From Verticiella alkaliphila (GTDB taxonomy: Bacteria; Pseudomonadota; Gammaproteobacteria; Burkholderiales; Burkholderiaceae_B), in assembly GCF_018904615.1 (NCBI RefSeq), contig NZ_JADCNH010000002.1, positions 186,001-250,000 of the forward strand: a stretch of DNA of 64,000 bases, written 5' to 3'. Both the position numbers and the translations under genes were made by a program. A model generated the notes under the pieces. It did no database searches, was not told the DNA's origin, and was given only the letters and a program-made list of their open reading frames with translations. Shown here in pieces: positions 7,735-16,483 of the stretch (position 1 is its first letter; the number at the start of each line of letters is the position of its first letter).

Positions 7735-8250
7735 ATGCTCGTGTCAGAACCGTCAAAAAGCAAGAAGGCCTCGGTCACCGGGGCGCAGGCCCTGGACAAG
7801 AAGGATCATGGCATCCTCGCGCTCCTGCAAACGGACGCCAGCCAGCCCGTGGCCGACATTGCCGAGCAGGTGAGCCTCTCGCCCACGGCCTGCTGGAAGC
7901 GGATCCAGCGTCTCCATGAGCTCGGCTTGATCCGCAAGCAGGTCTGTCTGCTCGATAGCCGGCAGGTGGGCGTGGGCGTCACGGTCTTCGTGTCGATCAA
8001 GACCAATCACCACGATCTGCAGTGGTTCAACACCTTCGCAAGCGGCGTGAAGGACATGCCCGAAGTCATGGAGTTCTACCGCATGAGCGGCGACACCGAT
8101 TACCTGCTCAAGGTGGTCGTGCCGGACATCGAAGGCTTTGACCGCGTCTACAAGAAGCTCATCAAGGTGGCCGAGCTCTTTGACGTGAGCTCGAGCTTTG
8201 CGATGGAAGAGATCAAGTACACGACCGCGCTGCCGCTGGAGCATCTGTGA
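7735..8250 (+). CDS. Lrp/AsnC-family transcriptional regulator
   Basis: A regulator of 171 aa. Residues about 20-80 form the winged helix-turn-helix (LDKKDHGILALLQTDASQPV, then LSPTACWKRIQRL as recognition helix), followed by an alpha-beta RAM ligand-binding domain (about 85-165; GDTDYLLKVVVPD is the effector-binding signature). The start at 7735 is preferred. An earlier in-frame start would add about 39 residues unlike Lrp proteins. It probably controls the divergent dadA, as in other proteobacteria. The N-terminal 15 residues are Ser/Lys rich and could be shorter if a later start is used. Confidence 0.88.
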   Translation: MLVSEPSKSKKASVTGAQALDKKDHGILALLQTDASQPVADIAEQVSLSPTACWKRIQRLHELGLIRKQVCLLDSRQVGVGVTVFVSIKTNHHDLQWFNTFASGVKDMPEVMEFYRMSGDTDYLLKVVVPDIEGFDRVYKKLIKVAELFDVSSSFAMEEIKYTTALPLEHL

Positions 8251-8294
8251 TGCGCCGGGGCGCCTGCCCCGGCCTTCGCGCCTGACGCGGCCCG

Positions 8295-10604
8295 TCATCC
8301 CGCGGCGACGAGGGCAGGCTTCTCGAATGCCTTGACCGCCGGCACCGGCCCTTCCCACGCCGCGATCTCCACCAGCGCCGACAGCGCGCTCGGCGCCTGC
8401 GTGAGCTGGGAGGTGCCGGTATCCAGGGTGAGTACGTTGGGATTGCCGTGCCGCTCGAGGCTGGCGTTGGCCGGGTCGAACCAGGCGCCGGTGGCCATGA
8501 CAGCCACGCCGGGCATGACGTCCTCGTCGATCACCACTGCCGCGATGCAGGCGCCCCGATCGTTGAACACCTTGACCAGGTCCTCGGCTGCCAGGCCGCG
8601 GCGCTCGGCCTCGACGCGCGAGAGCCGCACGCGCTCGCGGCCATGCACCTTGGCCGCGCGCGAGAGCGTGCCGGCATCCATTTGTGAATGCAGCTTGTCC
8701 GCCGGCTGGCAGGTGACGAGGTGCAGCGGAAAGCGCCCGGCGCGATCCGCGCCCAGCCATTCTGCGGGTGGCACCCAGGCCGGGTGGGGCGGGCAGTCTG
8801 CGTAATCGAAGCCCGCGATGCGTTCCGAATAGATCTCGATGCGTCCGGACGGCGTCTTGAGCGGGTTCGCCGCCGGGTCCTGCCGGAAGGCTTCCATCAT
8901 GATGAAGTCTTTCGGCGGCTCGGGCAGCTCCAGAAAGCCCGTCGCCCAGAACGCGTCGAAATCCGGCACGTCTGCACCCGCCGTCCGCCAGGCCGTCTCC
9001 ATGCCGGCATAGATGTGGCGCAGCCACTGCATCTCGTCGCGCCCGCCGGTGAAGGCTTCCTCGAAGCCGCCGCGCGCGGCGAGTTCGCGGTAGATGTCGA
9101 AGTCGTTGCGGCTCTGGCCCTGCGGCGGCAGCGCCTGGTGCATGGCCAAGAGGAAGCGATCGCGCGAGGAGCCGCCGATGTCGTTGCGTTCGAGCGTGGT
9201 GGTGGCCGGCAGCACGATGTCCGCGCGCCGGGCAGTGGGCGTCCACCAGCTCTCGTGCACCACGACGGTCTGGGGCTTTTGCCACGCCTGCACGAGCCGG
9301 TTCAGATCCTGATGGTGGTGGAACGGGTTGCCACCCGCCCAGTACACCATCTGGATGTCGGGATAGACGTCTTCGCGGCCGTTGAAGGCGTAGGTCTCGC
9401 CGGGGTGCAGCAGCATATCGGCGATGCGCGCCACCGGAATGGCCCGCTTGGCGGGATTCTGTCCGGCGCTCATTTCCGGTGCGGGTGCTGCCGGCCGCGG
9501 ATTGCCCACGCCATTGATGGAGCCATGCCCGAAGGCGAAGCCGCCGCCCGGCAGGCCGATCTGCCCCAGCGCCGATGCCAGCGCGATCACCGTCCAGTAG
9601 GGCTGCTCGCCATGGTGGGCGCGCTGCAGCGACCAGGCGCAGGTGAGCATCGTGCGGGTGCCTGCCGCCTGGCGGGCGAGCGCCTGGATCTCGGCGGCGG
9701 GCACGCCGCACACCTGCGCGGCCCAGTCGGCACTCTTGGGCTGGCCGTCCGTCTTGCCGAGCACGTAGTCCGCAAAGCGATCGAAGCCCACGCAGTATTG
9801 CTGCACGAAGGCCGCATCGTGCCGCTGCTCGGTGAGCAGCGTGTGCACCATGCCCAGCATCATCGCGGTGTCGGTGTTCGGGCGGATGGGGATCCAGCGG
9901 GCAGACACGCCCGCCGGCACGTCGCCCCGCGAGGGGCTCACGACGACGAACTCGACCCCGGACTCGGCGGCGAGCGCCAGCCAGCGGGGCAGCACGTGTT
10001 CGCCCGCGCCGCCCGAGGTGATCTGGCCATTGCGCACCGCGATACCGCCGAAGGCGACCATGAGCCGCGTATTGGCCGCGACGTTCTTCCAATCCGTGAC
10101 GCGGCCGGTGACGGCAGCGTAGTCGCCGATGACGTGGGGCAGCAGGAATTGCGCGGCGCCCCAGCTGTAGTTGCCCGCCTGGTTGACGCAGCCGCCGCCG
10201 GCATTCAGAAAGCGGTGGGTGAGGGTGCGCGCATGGTGCAGCCGCCCGGCGGAGGACCAGCCGTACGAGCCACCGAAGAGCGCTTCTGCGCCGAACTCGG
10301 TGCGTACCCGCGTGAGCTCGTCGCTCACCAGGGCGAGCGCCACGTCCCAATCGACTTCGACGAAGGTGTCGCTGCCGCGCGCGCTGCGATCCGATGCTTC
10401 GCGGTCGATCAGCCAGCCTGCACGCACGGCCGGCCGGGTGATGCGCAACGGCGAGTGCACCATGCCGGGCATGGATTCCAGGATGCGCGAGGGCGCGGGG
10501 TCACGATGGAAGGGCTCACAGTGCTGGAGCTGGCCATCGGCCACCACGGCGGTGAAGGCGCCCCAATGAGAGAGCGAGGGGTAACGCTGGGGGGCAACCG
10601 GCAT
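8295..10604 (-). CDS. BisC/TorZ-type molybdopterin S- or N-oxide reductase
   Basis: A protein of 769 aa of the DMSO reductase family. There is no N-terminal Fe-S cysteine motif and no Tat signal, so it is probably cytoplasmic like BisC (biotin sulfoxide and methionine sulfoxide reductase). GGSYGWSSAGRLHHA provides the Ser ligand of molybdenum and the cofactor-binding turn. Later segments (VYWAGGNPFHHHQD, HESWWTPTARRADIVLPATTTLERND and the C-terminal PLHLVTCQPADKLHSQ domain) are standard bis-MGD contacts. It stands alone on the minus strand, convergent with the Lrp gene (45 bp). The likely reaction is reduction of a sulfoxide; TMAO or another N-oxide remains possible. It lies next to sulfur-linked genes on the other side. 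Confidence 0.85.
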   Translation of the reverse strand: MPVAPQRYPSLSHWGAFTAVVADGQLQHCEPFHRDPAPSRILESMPGMVHSPLRITRPAVRAGWLIDREASDRSARGSDTFVEVDWDVALALVSDELTRVRTEFGAEALFGGSYGWSSAGRLHHARTLTHRFLNAGGGCVNQAGNYSWGAAQFLLPHVIGDYAAVTGRVTDWKNVAANTRLMVAFGGIAVRNGQITSGGAGEHVLPRWLALAAESGVEFVVVSPSRGDVPAGVSARWIPIRPNTDTAMMLGMVHTLLTEQRHDAAFVQQYCVGFDRFADYVLGKTDGQPKSADWAAQVCGVPAAEIQALARQAAGTRTMLTCAWSLQRAHHGEQPYWTVIALASALGQIGLPGGGFAFGHGSINGVGNPRPAAPAPEMSAGQNPAKRAIPVARIADMLLHPGETYAFNGREDVYPDIQMVYWAGGNPFHHHQDLNRLVQAWQKPQTVVVHESWWTPTARRADIVLPATTTLERNDIGGSSRDRFLLAMHQALPPQGQSRNDFDIYRELAARGGFEEAFTGGRDEMQWLRHIYAGMETAWRTAGADVPDFDAFWATGFLELPEPPKDFIMMEAFRQDPAANPLKTPSGRIEIYSERIAGFDYADCPPHPAWVPPAEWLGADRAGRFPLHLVTCQPADKLHSQMDAGTLSRAAKVHGRERVRLSRVEAERRGLAAEDLVKVFNDRGACIAAVVIDEDVMPGVAVMATGAWFDPANASLERHGNPNVLTLDTGTSQLTQAPSALSALVEIAAWEGPVPAVKAFEKPALVAAG

Positions 10605-10702
10605 GACAATATCGAAGAAGGAGCTGGGTCAGCAGCGGCGAAATGAAGCGAAGCCGCGTGCTGACGAGGTGTTTATTGCATTGTAAGGAGGCGACAGGAA
10701 AG

Positions 10703-10746
10703 AATTTTTCGAATTCCTTCGATTTCGAGAACAAAAACGAAAAATT
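10703..10746. promoter_or_regulatory. AT-rich inverted repeat in the bisC-like/metC promoter region
   Basis: The 257-bp divergent gap holds an AT-rich island unlike its surroundings. AATTTTTCG (10703-10711) and CGAAAAATT (10738-10746) form a perfect 9-bp inverted repeat with a 26-nt spacer. A TATACT hexamer at 10765-10770, 92 nt before the metC start, could be a -10 box. An operator role is plausible but unproven. Confidence 0.35.
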
Positions 10747-10861
10747 TTTACCCTGTGTCATTCCTATACTGAAGCCGTGTTCCGTACCCGGCACGCCGCG
10801 GGCAATCGCCCCTGCATGAGCGGCCAGCGTCGGCGAACTCTCCAATAGGCAGTCAGACGCA

Positions 10862-12061
10862 ATGAAAGAGAATACTCAATTGGTGACCGCGGGTCGCCAC
10901 CCGGAACGCTTCGGCGGTGTGGTGAACACCCCTGTCGTGCGTGGCTCCACCGTCCTGCACGGCTCCATGGCCGAATGGGAAGACAAGAAGCGTCGCCGCG
11001 CGGCCGACGAAGCCGGTGCCAGCACGTACGGCCGCTTTGGCAACGCCACGCACCACGCGCTCGAGGAAGCCGTGGCCGAGCTCGAGGGCGGCTATCGCTC
11101 GCAGGTCTTCCCCTCAGGCCTGGCTGCCTGCGCGGCAGCGCTGACGGGGCTGCTCTCGGCAGGCGATCACGTGCTCCTCACGGACAGCGCCTATTCGCCC
11201 ACCCGAGGCTTCCTGACCCGCGTGATGGGCCGCTTCGGCGTCGAGACCACCATCTACGATCCGCTCGCGGGCGAAGGCATCGAAGCCTTCATCCGTCCCA
11301 ACACGAAGGTGATCTACGTTGAGTCGCCCGGCTCCGAGACCTTCGAGATCCAGGACATCCCGGCCATCGCCACCGTGGCGCACCGCCATGGTGCGCGCGT
11401 CGTGATGGACAATACCTGGGGCACGCCGCTCTTCTTCAAGCCGTTCGAGCATGGCGTGGACGTGTCGATCCAGGCTGCCACCAAGTACATCGTCGGCCAC
11501 TCGGACGCGATGCTTGGCATCGTCACCTGCAACCAGGAAGCCTGGCCGCTGATCCGTCAGGCCGCCCAGGATCTGGGCCAGACGGCCGGCCCGGACGACA
11601 TCTACCTCGCCCTGCGCGGCCTGCGCACCATGAGCGTGCGCCTGCGCCAGCACGAGAAGGCGGCAATCGAAGTCGCCACCTGGCTCGAGGCCCACGCCGA
11701 CGTCGAGCGCGTGCTGCACCCGGCGCTGCCGAGCCATCCGGGCCACGAACTCTGGAAGCGCGACTTCCTCGGCTCGTGCGGCCTGTTCGCCGTCGTTCTG
11801 AAGCCTCAGCCCAAGGCCGCCGTCACCGCCTTCATCGATGCGCTGCAATATTTTGGCCTTGGCGTATCCTGGGGTGGCTTCGAGAGCCTTATCATTCCGT
11901 TCGACCCGTCTGGTGATCGCGTCACCGCGCGCTGGCCGTTCGACGGCCAGGCGCTGCGCCTGCACATCGGCCTGGAAGATACCTGCGACCTGATCGCGGA
12001 TCTCTCGCGCGGCTTCGCGGCGATGCGCCAGGTTGCCGAATCGCAGGCGCTCGCCGCCTGA
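10862..12061 (+). CDS. metC: Cystathionine beta-lyase
   Basis: A PLP enzyme of 399 aa of the Cys/Met metabolism family, length normal. It cleaves the C-S bond of L-cystathionine or related S-substituted cysteines to a thiol, pyruvate and ammonia. SGLAACAAALTGLL binds the cofactor phosphate, MDNTWGTPLFFKP carries the Asp facing the PLP ring nitrogen, and the Schiff-base Lys is in ATKYIVGHSDAM. SWGGFESL near the C-terminus is the typical substrate carboxylate-binding loop of MetC. It is the first gene of a plus-strand run with a DapA-family lyase, SDR, Bug receptor and sulfur-type metallo-hydrolase. This suggests a catabolic rather than a biosynthetic role. Other C-S lyase substrates are possible. 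Confidence 0.9.
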   Translation: MKENTQLVTAGRHPERFGGVVNTPVVRGSTVLHGSMAEWEDKKRRRAADEAGASTYGRFGNATHHALEEAVAELEGGYRSQVFPSGLAACAAALTGLLSAGDHVLLTDSAYSPTRGFLTRVMGRFGVETTIYDPLAGEGIEAFIRPNTKVIYVESPGSETFEIQDIPAIATVAHRHGARVVMDNTWGTPLFFKPFEHGVDVSIQAATKYIVGHSDAMLGIVTCNQEAWPLIRQAAQDLGQTAGPDDIYLALRGLRTMSVRLRQHEKAAIEVATWLEAHADVERVLHPALPSHPGHELWKRDFLGSCGLFAVVLKPQPKAAVTAFIDALQYFGLGVSWGGFESLIIPFDPSGDRVTARWPFDGQALRLHIGLEDTCDLIADLSRGFAAMRQVAESQALAA

Positions 12062-12127
12062 CCCCAGACGTTGCCGGGCCGGCGCCGCGCCGGCTCATCG
12101 TTACCCCTGAATTTCGGAGATTTTGTT

Positions 12128-13063
12128 ATGGCCAAGATGAAGATCGAAGGTTCGTTCGTTGCCTTGATCACCCCGTTCAACGCCGACGGCAGTGTCGACT
12201 TCGAAGGTTTTCGCACGCTGCTGAAGTTCCATGAAGACAACGGCTCGAGCGCCGTGCTGATCATGGGCTCCACGGGCGAAGTCTCCATGCTCTCGCAGCA
12301 GGAGCGCCAGCAGATCATCGCCGAGACGGCGAAGATGAAGACTGGCAAGATGAAGTTCTTCTACGGCTGCACGGGCAACAACACCGCCACCACCATCGAC
12401 TACCTGCGCTTTGCGAAGGACAACGGTGCGGATGGCGCGATCCTGGCCGCCCCCTCGTACATCTGCGGCCCCGAAGCCGACATCGAGGACTACTTCCTGG
12501 AAGTGGCCGATGCCACGGACCTGCCGCTGGGCCTGTACAACAACCCGCCGCGCGTGAAGACCGACCTGCACTGGGACAGCCTGATCCGCATCTTCAAGCA
12601 CCCGAACTACGTCGTGCACAAGGAATCGACCACGCGCGTGGGCCAGGTCGCCCAGATGCTGCGGGCCCGCACGGATGTGGCCATCATGTGCTGCGACTCG
12701 CCCAACCTGGGTCTGGTCGTGCCGACCATGAGCCTGGGCGGCCACGGCACCGCCAACATGACTGGCAACATCGCACCGGCCGAAATGGCCGTGATCTCCA
12801 AGCCGTGGGCCACGACGGACGTGTCGGAAAGCTTCCGCGACATGTACCTGCACCTGCTGCCGATGCTGCACTTCTCGTACGCCGCCATCAACCCGGTGGC
12901 CATCAAGTCGCTCATGAAGGCGGTGGGCTTGCCCGCGGGCGAGCTGCGCAAGCCGCTGAAGGGCATGGCCCCCGAGGCGCTCAAGCAGGGCCTGCGCGTG
13001 GTGCGCGATCTGGAACTCGACAAGAAGTACGGCTGGTCCTCCGCCGAACTGAAGTCGCTCTGA
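12128..13063 (+). CDS. DapA-family lyase/aldolase
   Basis: A class I aldolase-type TIM barrel of 311 aa. The start MAKMKIEG follows CGGAG at suitable distance. GSTGEVSMLSQQER is the oxo-acid binding loop. LYNNPPR holds the proton-relay Tyr, and the Lys in HKESTT should form the Schiff base with pyruvate or another 2-oxo acid. The operon context (C-S lyase before, SDR 10 bp after) argues against housekeeping lysine synthesis. It favours condensation or cleavage of a 2-oxo acid from substrate breakdown. The exact reaction cannot be read from sequence. Classical DapA and KDG or hydroxyproline-pathway lyases are alternatives. Confidence 0.82.
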   Translation: MAKMKIEGSFVALITPFNADGSVDFEGFRTLLKFHEDNGSSAVLIMGSTGEVSMLSQQERQQIIAETAKMKTGKMKFFYGCTGNNTATTIDYLRFAKDNGADGAILAAPSYICGPEADIEDYFLEVADATDLPLGLYNNPPRVKTDLHWDSLIRIFKHPNYVVHKESTTRVGQVAQMLRARTDVAIMCCDSPNLGLVVPTMSLGGHGTANMTGNIAPAEMAVISKPWATTDVSESFRDMYLHLLPMLHFSYAAINPVAIKSLMKAVGLPAGELRKPLKGMAPEALKQGLRVVRDLELDKKYGWSSAELKSL

Positions 13064-13073
13064 GCGCGCCGGC

Positions 13074-13853
13074 ATGGATCTGGGCATTCACGGCAAGCGG
13101 GCACTCGTGTTCGGTGGCAGCCGCGGCATGGGCCGCGCCTGCGCGCAGCAGCTCTCGCAGGAAGGCGTGCAGGTGACGATCGCCGCGCGCACCCTGGCCA
13201 CACTCGAACAGGCGGCCGCCGAGATCTCGGCGGTGACGGGCAACCCGGTGCAGGTGGTGGTGGCCGACATCGCCACCGAAGCCGGGCGTGACGCGGCGTT
13301 GCAGGCGTGTCCGGCACCGGACATCCTGATCAACAACGCCGATGGCCCCGAGCCTGGGGATTTCCGCGAGTGGCGTGTGGCGGACTGGCACGCGGCCATC
13401 GACGCCATGATGCTGGGTCCGATCGAGATGATCCGCCGCACGGTCGATGGAATGATCGAGCGCAAATTCGGCCGGATCGTTAATATCGTGTCCCGCAGCG
13501 TCAAGACCCCTCAGCTCGAACTCGGCCTCTCCAATGGCGCGCGTTCGGGGCTGGTCGGTTTTGTCGCCGGTCTCGCCCGCCAGACGGTGCGTCATAACGT
13601 CACGATCAACAACCTGCTGCCCGGGGTCTTCGCCACGGACGCCCAGCGCCGCCACATCCGCGGCATGCTGGAGTCCACCGGCAAATCCTTCGAGCAGCTG
13701 TGGGAAGAGCGGGGCAGCAACACCCCGGCCGGCCGCTATGGCCAGCCGGAGGAACTCGGGGCGTTGTGCGCGTACATGTGCTCGGCGCACACCGGGTATA
13801 TGACAGGGCAAAGCATACTGATCGATGGCGGAGGCTATCCCGGTACGTTTTGA
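13074..13853 (+). CDS. SDR-family protein with altered catalytic Tyr/Lys
   Basis: A Rossmann-fold protein of 259 aa. GGSRGMGRA binds the dinucleotide, ILINNADG is the NN-(A) motif and the C-terminal GQSILIDGGGYPG is typical of classical SDRs. In place of YxxxK, the position 13 residues after the Ser reads LSNGARSG, giving Ser for Tyr and Arg for Lys. So either the enzyme uses other residues or it has lost standard dehydrogenase chemistry. SDRs with SNGAR at this site form a recurring subgroup near catabolic genes. It starts 10 bp after the DapA-family gene, so both are surely cotranscribed. The Bug receptor follows after 101 bp. Confidence 0.85.
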   Translation: MDLGIHGKRALVFGGSRGMGRACAQQLSQEGVQVTIAARTLATLEQAAAEISAVTGNPVQVVVADIATEAGRDAALQACPAPDILINNADGPEPGDFREWRVADWHAAIDAMMLGPIEMIRRTVDGMIERKFGRIVNIVSRSVKTPQLELGLSNGARSGLVGFVAGLARQTVRHNVTINNLLPGVFATDAQRRHIRGMLESTGKSFEQLWEERGSNTPAGRYGQPEELGALCAYMCSAHTGYMTGQSILIDGGGYPGTF

Positions 13854-13954
13854 GTCCTCCAGGAGGGGAGGCGAGGAGCTAGGTGCCGGGGCGTTGCCTG
13901 CTGCAGGTGCGTCACGTGCGGGGTTTTGCCAACTTTGCATGTCCAGGAAAGTCC

Positions 13955-14953
13955 ATGAAAAGCGTGACTCGTCGTGTCGCCGTGAGCGCCACGTTTGCAG
14001 CAGGTCTGTTCAGCGTCGCGGCCGCGTCCGCTGCCGCCGCCCAGGAGAATTACCCCACCCGTCCCGTCACGCTGCTGGTGCCTCACGCACCGGGCGGCGC
14101 GGTCGACAACATGGCGCGGATCTACGCCGAGCGCCTGAGCGCCGAGCTCAAGCAGTCGGTCGTCGTCGAGAACAAGGCGGGTGCCTCGGGCATGATCGGG
14201 GCTGCCTATGCCGCCCGGGCCCAGCCCGATGGCTACACCTTGTACTTCAACGCCTCGATCCACTCCATCAATCCGCTGCTGTACAAGGAAAAGGTCACGT
14301 TCGATGCGGTGAAGGATTTCACGCCCGTGAGCCTGCTCTCGCGCGGCGCGCTGATCTTCAGCGTCAATCCCAACGTGCCCGCCAAGACGGTGCCGGAGTT
14401 CGTGAAGGAACTCAAGACCAACCCGGGCAAGTACTCGCTCGCCACCAGCGGCTTCGGCTCGGCCGGTCACCTGGGTGCCGCCAAGTTCCTGAACGACAAC
14501 GCGCTGACGGATCGCATCCCCATCGTGCTCTACAAGGGCGCCGCGCCCGCCCTGCAGGACGTGGTGGGCGGGCAGGTCTCGGGCATGATGGACCCGATGC
14601 TCTCCTCGCTGCCGCAGGTGCGTTCCGGCAACCTGCGCCCGCTGGCCATCACCGCCAACGAGCGCAGCCCCTTGTTGCCGGACGTGCCCACCATGGCCGA
14701 AGCGGGCTTTCCTGACTTCAATCTCTATTCCTGGTATGGCCTCTGGGCGCCCGCCAAGACGCCTGCTCCGATCGTGGCGCAGCTCGAGGCAGCGTCGGCC
14801 AAGATCATGAACGAGCCGGCCATGAAGGAGCGTCTGGCTTCGCTGGGCTTCGAAGCCGCCTACAAGGATTCCGCCGCGTTCTCGCAGTACATCACGGAAG
14901 AGATGACCCGCTACGGCAAGATCATCCAGGACGCCAACATCACGGTTCAGTGA
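13955..14953 (+). CDS. Bug/TctC-family periplasmic solute receptor
   Basis: A protein of 332 aa with a Sec signal peptide (MKSVTRRVAVSATFAAGLFS, cleaved near AAAAQ-EN). YPTRPVTLLVPHAPGGAVDN is the Bug signature, where the PHAPGG loop grips a ligand carboxylate through bound water. The start has CCAGGAAAG upstream, and a longer in-frame reading would precede it with no signal peptide. Bug proteins capture carboxylates for tripartite (TctAB) transporters or act as sensors. No TctAB genes are nearby. The operon suggests that the ligand is the compound broken down by its neighbours. The next gene starts inside its stop codon. Confidence 0.9.
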   Translation: MKSVTRRVAVSATFAAGLFSVAAASAAAAQENYPTRPVTLLVPHAPGGAVDNMARIYAERLSAELKQSVVVENKAGASGMIGAAYAARAQPDGYTLYFNASIHSINPLLYKEKVTFDAVKDFTPVSLLSRGALIFSVNPNVPAKTVPEFVKELKTNPGKYSLATSGFGSAGHLGAAKFLNDNALTDRIPIVLYKGAAPALQDVVGGQVSGMMDPMLSSLPQVRSGNLRPLAITANERSPLLPDVPTMAEAGFPDFNLYSWYGLWAPAKTPAPIVAQLEAASAKIMNEPAMKERLASLGFEAAYKDSAAFSQYITEEMTRYGKIIQDANITVQ

Positions 14954-15921
14954 TGACGCAAGCCATGGCCTACGCATTCGACACCGCCCGCGAAACCGCG
15001 TGCACCCTCATCGAGCGCGCCCGGCAGGGGCATGCGCCCCGGCCGGTGGTGCAGGGCTTTTTCGATGAGGATTCCTGCACCGTCAGCTACGTGGTGCGGG
15101 ATCCCGATTCGGATGCGTGTGCCGTGCTCGACAGCGTGCTGGGTTTCGATCAGGCATCGGGCAAGGTCTCAGCCGGGCCCGCGCGGCCTGTGATCGATCA
15201 CGTCCGGGCCGAGGGGCTCGGCGTGCGTTGGCTCCTGGAGACCCACGCCCACGCGGATCACCTGTCCGCCGGCCCTTACCTGCAGAAGCAGCTGGGCGGC
15301 GAGCTCGCGATCGGCCAGGGCATCCGGGCGATCCAGCGCACGTTCGGCACGCTCTTCAACGAAGACCGGGCCTTCGCGCGTGACGGCAGCCAGTTCGACC
15401 ACCTGTTCGGGGATGGCGACCGCTTCCGGATCGGCGGTCTGGAAGCCGTGGCCCTGCACGTGCCCGGGCATACCCCGGCGTGTCTGGCGTACGTGATCGG
15501 CGATGCGGTGTTTGCCGGCGACACGCTCTTCATGCCGGATTACGGCACGGCGCGCTGCGATTTCCCCGGTGGGGATGCGGGGCAGCTCTATCGCTCCATC
15601 CGGCGGCTGCTGTCGTTGCCCGAAGCCGCACGGGTCTTCGTGTGCCACGACTACAAGGCGCCCGGGCGCGATGTGTATGCGTGGGAAACTACCATCGGCG
15701 CGCAGCGGCAGGACAACGTGCACGTGCACGACGGTATCGACGAGGCTACCTTCACCACCATGCGCACCACGCGCGACGCCACGCTGGCCGTGCCTCGGCT
15801 GATGCTGCCCTCGGTGCAGGTGAACATGCGGGCAGGGCACTTGCCGCCCGCCGAAAGCAACGGCGTGAGCTACCTCAAGCTGCCGCTCATCGCGGGCGAT
15901 CTGCTGGCCGTGTCGGACTGA
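14953..15921 (+). CDS. Blh/ETHE1-like MBL-fold persulfide dioxygenase-type hydrolase
   Basis: A metallo-beta-lactamase-fold protein of 322 aa. WLLETHAHADHLSAG carries the metal-binding HxHxDH, VPGHTPAC the next His, GDTLFMPDYGTARCDFPGGD the bridging Asp and the segment typical of Blh/persulfide dioxygenases, and VCHDYKAPGRD the last His. Enzymes of this group oxidise glutathione persulfide to sulfite, protecting against sulfide. Starting next to a cystathionine beta-lyase, which can release thiols or persulfides, it fits a sulfur-detoxifying step. The ATG overlaps the bug stop codon by one base (TGATG). A GTG at 14950 is also possible. No rhodanese domain is fused. Confidence 0.85.
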   Translation: MTQAMAYAFDTARETACTLIERARQGHAPRPVVQGFFDEDSCTVSYVVRDPDSDACAVLDSVLGFDQASGKVSAGPARPVIDHVRAEGLGVRWLLETHAHADHLSAGPYLQKQLGGELAIGQGIRAIQRTFGTLFNEDRAFARDGSQFDHLFGDGDRFRIGGLEAVALHVPGHTPACLAYVIGDAVFAGDTLFMPDYGTARCDFPGGDAGQLYRSIRRLLSLPEAARVFVCHDYKAPGRDVYAWETTIGAQRQDNVHVHDGIDEATFTTMRTTRDATLAVPRLMLPSVQVNMRAGHLPPAESNGVSYLKLPLIAGDLLAVSD

Positions 15922-15929
15922 GCCGCGGC

Positions 15930-16370
15930 TCAGATCCCCTTGGCGTCGCTCTCGACGACGGCATCGAAGCTGCACGCGGCCCCGTGGTAGTAGCCGCACC
16001 CGGCCACTTCCTCGATCTTGATCGTCCAGGCATCCAGGAAAGTCATCCTGATCTCGCAGAAGCGCGCGTTCACGAGCGACTCGGGCTCGTTGGCGAAGAA
16101 ACCCTCGTTGGCCACCTTCATCGTGGTGCTGTCGCCCGTGACCGTGATCTCTCCCTCGATGCTGCCGCCGCAGCCCGGGCGCTCGCCCTCCATGGGCAGG
16201 GTGGTGGACAGGGCCACATCGTAGGTATTGCCTGACTTCAACGTGAGATCGGCCGTGATCTCATAGACCCTGTTGTTCGTGTAGAAGCCCGCATAGGAGA
16301 CCGGCTCGGCTGCGCCTGCGGTCGCGGCTACCAGGGCCATCGTCGTGCCCACCAGAAAGCGTCGAAGCAT
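15930..16370 (-). CDS. Secreted protein of unknown function
   Basis: A protein of 146 aa that I do not recognise. MLRRFLVGTTMALVAATAGAAE is a clear Sec signal peptide with an AGA-AE cleavage site. The mature part is a small beta-rich domain with four Cys (in PGCGGS, FCEI, GCGYY and AACSF), suggesting disulfides in the periplasm. The start is chosen for the signal peptide. An earlier in-frame start would place 26 charged residues in front. It is convergent with the operon ending at 15921 (8 bp apart) and divergent from a lipoprotein gene. Confidence 0.7.
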   Translation of the reverse strand: MLRRFLVGTTMALVAATAGAAEPVSYAGFYTNNRVYEITADLTLKSGNTYDVALSTTLPMEGERPGCGGSIEGEITVTGDSTTMKVANEGFFANEPESLVNARFCEIRMTFLDAWTIKIEEVAGCGYYHGAACSFDAVVESDAKGI

Positions 16371-16483
16371 GTACCACCTGTCATCCGGAAGTTGGGGGGC
16401 GGGCAGGCGCGTGTGCACCGCGTGCGCTGCATAGTATCGTACCGGCATTGTTCACCATCGGCCGCCCGGCGGTCACGCCTTCG

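Noticed and set aside
7753-10350. Minus-strand frame of 865 codons across the Lrp gene and the bisC-like gene
   Set aside because: It runs out of frame through the molybdoenzyme and antisense through the Lrp gene; it has no family signature.
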